Below, in pieces: positions 13,663 through 16,813 of a stretch of 16,813 bases of DNA. The notes under the pieces were generated by a model. That model searched no databases and was not told the DNA's origin. It saw only the letters and a list, made by a program, of their open reading frames with translations. This stretch comes from Clostridia bacterium (GTDB lineage Bacteria > Bacillota > Clostridia > Oscillospirales > CAG-272), in NCBI GenBank assembly GCA_029010655.1, contig JAQXKW010000144.1, positions 1 to 16,813 of the forward strand, given 5' to 3'. The number at the start of each line of letters is the position of its first letter. Position 1 is the stretch's first letter. Position numbers and translations under genes: made by a program.

Positions 13663-14544
13663 ATGAATATTCTGTATTGCGGCGACGGTAATATTGCAGA
13701 CGGTGTAATAATATCGGTGCTCTCTCTTTGCCGAACGGTCAAAGAGCCTCTTAACATTTATATTTTAACGGCTACGGTTTCACACCGCAGTACACACAGA
13801 AATGCACTGCCGTCCGATTTTGCCGCTTTTCTTGAGGAAAAGGCAAAGGAATACGATAAAGACAATACCGTAACCCTTATAGACATTACGGATTTGTTTA
13901 TGAGCGATAAGCCCCTGGCAAACATGGACACAAGGTTCACTCCGTGCTGTATGCTGAGACTTTATGCCGATTTGGTACCCGAGCTTCCCGACAGAGTGCT
14001 GTATCTTGACAATGACGTAATCTGCCGCAAGGACCCCTTTGAGTTCTATTATCAGGATATGGAAAATGCGTCCGTGGCAGGGGTTCTCGACTATTACGGA
14101 AGCTGGTTTTTCAGGAAAAATATTTTTATCCGTGACTACCTGAATTCGGGAGTTCTGCTGCTTAACCTTAAAAAAATCAGAGAAAGCGGTCTTTTCCGCG
14201 AGTGCAGAAGCAAGTGTAAAAACGAGGAAATGTTCATGCCCGACCAGTCGGCAATCAATAAGCTGTGCGCCGACAAGCAGATATGTCACAGAAAATATAA
14301 CGAGCAGAGAAAGCTCCGTAAGGATACTGTTTTTCAGCATTTTACCACCAGCTTTCGCCTGTTCCCTTGGTTTCACACGGTAAGCGTGAAGCCGTGGAAT
14401 ATTAAGGGTATGCATAAAACCCTTCACATCAGCGAGTATGACTCTTTGCTGAGCGAATACGAAAAGGTCAATGAAGAATACAAAAGGAGAGCTATAAAAA
14501 ATGAATACACAGAACGAAATTCCCGTTTTCTTTTCAATAGATAA
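13663..14544 (+). CDS. Glycosyltransferase family 8 protein (first of two)
   Basis: A 293-residue GT8 enzyme, which transfers a sugar from a nucleotide sugar with retention of configuration. I chose the ATG at 13663, preceded by GAGGA at a normal distance; an ATG at 13639 would overlap the DegV gene and add eight non-family residues. Landmarks: N-terminal NILYCGDGNIADGV, the metal-binding Asp-x-Asp in VLYLDNDVI (Asp116, Asp118), the YLNSGVLLLNLKKI strand and MPDQSAINKLC. The C-terminal region ends in QHFTT...HTVSVKPW, a variant of the usual His-x-x-Gly-x-x-Lys-Pro-Trp motif, with one residue fewer between His and Lys. Related enzymes build lipopolysaccharide-like or glycolipid sugars. Its end overlaps the next gene by 44 bases. 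Confidence 0.87.
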   Translation: MNILYCGDGNIADGVIISVLSLCRTVKEPLNIYILTATVSHRSTHRNALPSDFAAFLEEKAKEYDKDNTVTLIDITDLFMSDKPLANMDTRFTPCCMLRLYADLVPELPDRVLYLDNDVICRKDPFEFYYQDMENASVAGVLDYYGSWFFRKNIFIRDYLNSGVLLLNLKKIRESGLFRECRSKCKNEEMFMPDQSAINKLCADKQICHRKYNEQRKLRKDTVFQHFTTSFRLFPWFHTVSVKPWNIKGMHKTLHISEYDSLLSEYEKVNEEYKRRAIKNEYTERNSRFLFNR

Positions 14545-15460
14545 CAACTATGCGCCCTTTTTGGCAGTTGCGCTCAATTCTGCCGCCGCAAACTGTTCTG
14601 CAGATAAAAAGTTCAGAGCGATTATCCTGCATCAGGAGCTGACACGGGAGAATATGGATAAGCTGTCCGCATTTGCACGGGATAATTTTTCCGTTGAATT
14701 TGTGGAAATGAAAAGCGGGCTTGAAAGCATTACGGATATGATGTCAAACAGACTTCGCTGTGACTATTTCACGCTGACTATATATTTCCGCCTGTTTATT
14801 CCCGCCATGTTCCCTCAGTACGATAAGGGTATATATATTGACAGCGACGTGGTGGTAACGGGAGATCTCGCCGAGCTTTTCAATACGGATATAGGCGATA
14901 ATCTTATAGGCGCATGCTCGGATAAATCCATAGTGGACGTACCCCCGCTTGTAAACTATGTGGAAAACGCCGTGGGCGTAAAAATCGACAGATATATTAA
15001 TTCGGGCGTACTGCTCATGAACCTGAAAAAGCTCCGTGAGCTTAATTTTGACGCCCATTTTCTTAAATTGCTGAATACGTACCATTTCGATTGTATCGCT
15101 CCCGACCAGGATTATCTGAACGCCATGTGCCGCGACAGAATCTATTATCTGGACGAAAGCTGGGACGCTATGCCCAACGATAATCACCCTCCCGTTGATA
15201 AACCCAATATTATTCATTATAACCTGTTTGCAAAGCCCTGGTGCTATGATAACATCCAGTACGAGGATTATTTCTGGCAGTATGCGAAAACAAGCGGTTA
15301 TTATGAGGAAATAACGGAGTATAAAAATAATTACGGCGAGGAGCAGAAAAAGTCCGACAGCGACTGCCTTGAATTGCTTGTTCGCCGAGGCGATGAAATT
15401 CCCTCGCAGGAGATAACCTTCAAAAAGGCTGCGGTAAGCACAGGAGAAATTCGCATATGA
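14501..15460 (+). CDS. Glycosyltransferase family 8 protein (second of two)
   Basis: A 319-residue GT8 enzyme. The start at 14501 is set by AGGAGA about 9 bases upstream, inside the end of the previous gene (44-base overlap). Landmarks: IPVFFSIDNNYAPFL at the N-terminus, the DSD metal site (Asp114, Asp116) in GIYIDSDVVVTGDL, RYINSGVLLMNLKKL, APDQDYLNAMC and HYNLFAKPW near 240, where the glycine of the usual His-x-x-Gly-x-x-Lys-Pro-Trp motif is Leu. About 50 further residues after the catalytic domain are charged and probably helical. Compared with the GT8 upstream it is the more canonical member. Its stop overlaps the acyltransferase start by 4 bases, which implies coupled translation. Confidence 0.9.
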   Translation: MNTQNEIPVFFSIDNNYAPFLAVALNSAAANCSADKKFRAIILHQELTRENMDKLSAFARDNFSVEFVEMKSGLESITDMMSNRLRCDYFTLTIYFRLFIPAMFPQYDKGIYIDSDVVVTGDLAELFNTDIGDNLIGACSDKSIVDVPPLVNYVENAVGVKIDRYINSGVLLMNLKKLRELNFDAHFLKLLNTYHFDCIAPDQDYLNAMCRDRIYYLDESWDAMPNDNHPPVDKPNIIHYNLFAKPWCYDNIQYEDYFWQYAKTSGYYEEITEYKNNYGEEQKKSDSDCLELLVRRGDEIPSQEITFKKAAVSTGEIRI

Positions 15461-16317
15461 TTTTGGGAGACAACAGAGAAGCTGTTATCGAAAATATAAA
15501 GTCTGCGGCGCAATCGGGGGATTTCTACCGCAAGGTGGAGTTAAACGACCCCGTGCTCACCGACGAGGAAGCGAACAGAATAACCGACCGCTATCTTGAA
15601 AACCGTAAAAAGGCTTCATTTCGAATAAAATCCCATGCGGCACGCACGGCGGCAAACATTCTAACCTCGGTCATTAACAAAAATACGGAAATCGAAGGGC
15701 TTGAGAATATGCCGGAATTCCCCAATGGGGCGATTGTAACAAGCAACCACTTCAGCCCCGTGGAAAATACCGTTATCCGATATTTTGTAAAGAAGTGCAA
15801 GAAGAAAAAACTTAATATTGTAAGTCAGGTGACAAACCTTGCAATGCCCGGCGTTCTGGGCTTTTTGATGAATTATGCGGACGTTATTCCCCTTTCGGGA
15901 AATTTTCACTATATGGAGAGGGATTTTCCCGCAGTTCTGAAAGAGCTTCTCGATAAGGGAGAGGCGGTGCTTATATACCCGGAGCAGGAGATGTGGTTTA
16001 ATTACCGAAAGCCCAGACCCCCGAAAATCGGCGCATATCATTATGCGGCAAAGCTGAATGTACCCGTGGTGTCGTTTTTTGTTGAAACCGTGGATCTTGA
16101 CGAAAAGGATACGGAGAGCTTTAATAAGGTCAGGTTCATTTTGCACGTGCTGGGAGTTATCTATCCCGACCCGGAAAAAAGCGTTCATGCAAACAGTATT
16201 GAAATGTCGGAAAAAGACTATGCGCTGAAAAAAGCCGCATATGAAAAGGCTTATAATAAGCCCCTGACCTATGAATTCGACAGCTCCGATATTGCAGGAT
16301 GGCTGGGAGACCGATGA
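15457..16317 (+). CDS. PlsC-type (lysophospholipid) acyltransferase family protein, first of two
   Basis: A 286-residue membrane-associated acyltransferase of the PlsC/LPLAT family, which transfers an acyl chain from a thioester or acyl-phosphate donor to a hydroxyl on a lipid or sugar. Block I is SNHFSPVEN (Asn97-His98), where the catalytic pair is His-x4-Glu rather than the usual His-x4-Asp. The later motif is LIYPEQEMWFNYRKPRPPKIGAYHYA (first residues about 173-182), standing in for the usual Pro-Glu-Gly-Thr-Arg. This motif set belongs to a known clostridial subgroup. A preceding region (1-85) is charged and helical. Four-base ATGA overlaps on both sides tie it to the GT8 gene and the next acyltransferase. 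The acceptor is unknown. Confidence 0.83.
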   Translation: MILGDNREAVIENIKSAAQSGDFYRKVELNDPVLTDEEANRITDRYLENRKKASFRIKSHAARTAANILTSVINKNTEIEGLENMPEFPNGAIVTSNHFSPVENTVIRYFVKKCKKKKLNIVSQVTNLAMPGVLGFLMNYADVIPLSGNFHYMERDFPAVLKELLDKGEAVLIYPEQEMWFNYRKPRPPKIGAYHYAAKLNVPVVSFFVETVDLDEKDTESFNKVRFILHVLGVIYPDPEKSVHANSIEMSEKDYALKKAAYEKAYNKPLTYEFDSSDIAGWLGDR

Positions 16318-16813
16318 AAGAAAAAGAAAGAATTCGGCGTTTTCACAGCTTTACGGAGGACTTTTTCGACCCTAAAGAGGAATGTAAACTGCCGGAAGGG
16401 TATCGGTGGGTGCTTACCGACCGCATTTCTCGGTTTCTGTCAAAGATAATTTACGGGTGTGCCATTGTCTTTTCAAATGTTTATTGCCGTCTGTTTTTGC
16501 ACGTGAGCATAAAGGGGGCAGAAAAGCTCAGGGGCGAAAAGAATACGGGCATCTTTCTGTACGGCAATCACACACAGCCCGTGGGGGATGTGTTTGATCC
16601 GGCGCTTGCCGCATTCCCGAAAAGAGTTTATACGGTGGTAAGCCCCGCAAATATGGCGCTCCCCGTTATAGGAAAGCTGCTCCCCTATCTGGGGGCTTTG
16701 CCTCTGCCCGAAAACATAAGCGGAATGAAGCAGTTTTTGGCGGCAATGGAGCTTCGCCTGAGTGAGAAATGCTGTATTGTTATATACCCTGAGGCACATT
16801 TGTGGGACTATTG
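16314..16813 (+). CDS. PlsC-type acyltransferase family protein, second of two (cut by window end)
   Basis: The first 166 residues of an open gene that runs off the window. The ATG at 16314 overlaps the previous stop by 4 bases. After a charged N-terminus (1-35) and a hydrophobic stretch (about 40-63) comes block I, LYGNHTQPVGDVFDPAL: Asn85-His86, with Gly where the catalytic acid normally stands and Asp92 one residue later. Near 155-166 is VIYPEAHLWDY, the equivalent of the usual Pro-Glu-Gly motif. This NHTQ / PEAH combination is a recognisable subgroup of clostridial lysophospholipid acyltransferases, different from the enzyme upstream. Two different acyltransferases side by side suggest two acylation steps on one product. 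Confidence 0.8.
   Translation, partial: MKEKERIRRFHSFTEDFFDPKEECKLPEGYRWVLTDRISRFLSKIIYGCAIVFSNVYCRLFLHVSIKGAEKLRGEKNTGIFLYGNHTQPVGDVFDPALAAFPKRVYTVVSPANMALPVIGKLLPYLGALPLPENISGMKQFLAAMELRLSEKCCIVIYPEAHLWDY

Noticed and set aside
13780..14547. Long antisense open frame (255 codons, minus) opposite the first GT8 gene
   Set aside because: It mirrors the GT8 frame, which has the DND metal site and other family motifs; the antisense peptide shows no domain and has no suitable RBS.
15661..16188. Antisense frame of 175 codons opposite the first acyltransferase gene
   Set aside because: Complement of a gene with clear PlsC-type motifs; nothing supports it being expressed.

Overview
The window reads as chromosomal DNA from a Firmicutes bacterium of class Clostridia, most like an uncultured gut Oscillospiraceae/Ruminococcaceae lineage. 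This is inferred from gene families (tandem DegV proteins, a LiaF-like protein, MocR and MarR regulators, an ECF S component, small PlsC-type acyltransferases), strong GGAGG-type ribosome binding sites, near-consensus sigma-A promoters and mid-40s GC judged by eye. I see no tRNA, rRNA, CRISPR array, transposase or integrase.

Layout. (1) 83-3567, plus strand: five co-oriented genes of unknown function, one lipoprotein and four small membrane-anchored proteins. They are AT-richer than the rest, each has its own good RBS, and loose 65-146 bp gaps separate them. A bidirectional terminator follows at 3697-3728. (2) 3781-7236, minus strand: a likely operon read leftwards. It encodes a LytS-type histidine kinase without a visible response regulator, a LiaF-like membrane protein, a DUF4097-type beta-repeat protein (4-bp overlap with LiaF) and a CDP-alcohol phosphatidyltransferase. 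This looks like envelope-stress and phospholipid functions. (3) 7333-9100: a MocR-type regulator (minus) divergent from an ECF vitamin-transporter S component (plus). The MocR protein has methionine in place of the PLP-binding lysine and lacks the end of its aminotransferase domain. (4) 9101-9472: no intact gene, but the decayed tail of a probable P-loop kinase, a 28-bp perfect palindrome, and a perfect-consensus promoter with a 13-bp-arm inverted repeat laid over it. (5) 9473-16813, plus strand: a MarR regulator, a HAD phosphatase and two DegV proteins; then a 419-bp regulatory gap with CTCTACC repeats and a second promoter; then a third, divergent DegV protein, two GT8 glycosyltransferases and two PlsC-type acyltransferases, the last cut by the window edge.

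The most interesting unit is region 5. DegV/FakB proteins bind fatty acids, GT8 enzymes transfer sugars, and PlsC-type enzymes move acyl chains onto lipids. Their tight packing (4-44 bp overlaps) suggests a dedicated pathway for a glycolipid or an acylated surface glycan, fed by fatty-acid carriers and controlled by a MarR repressor. That function is inferred; the gene order, overlaps, promoters and repeats are read directly from the sequence.
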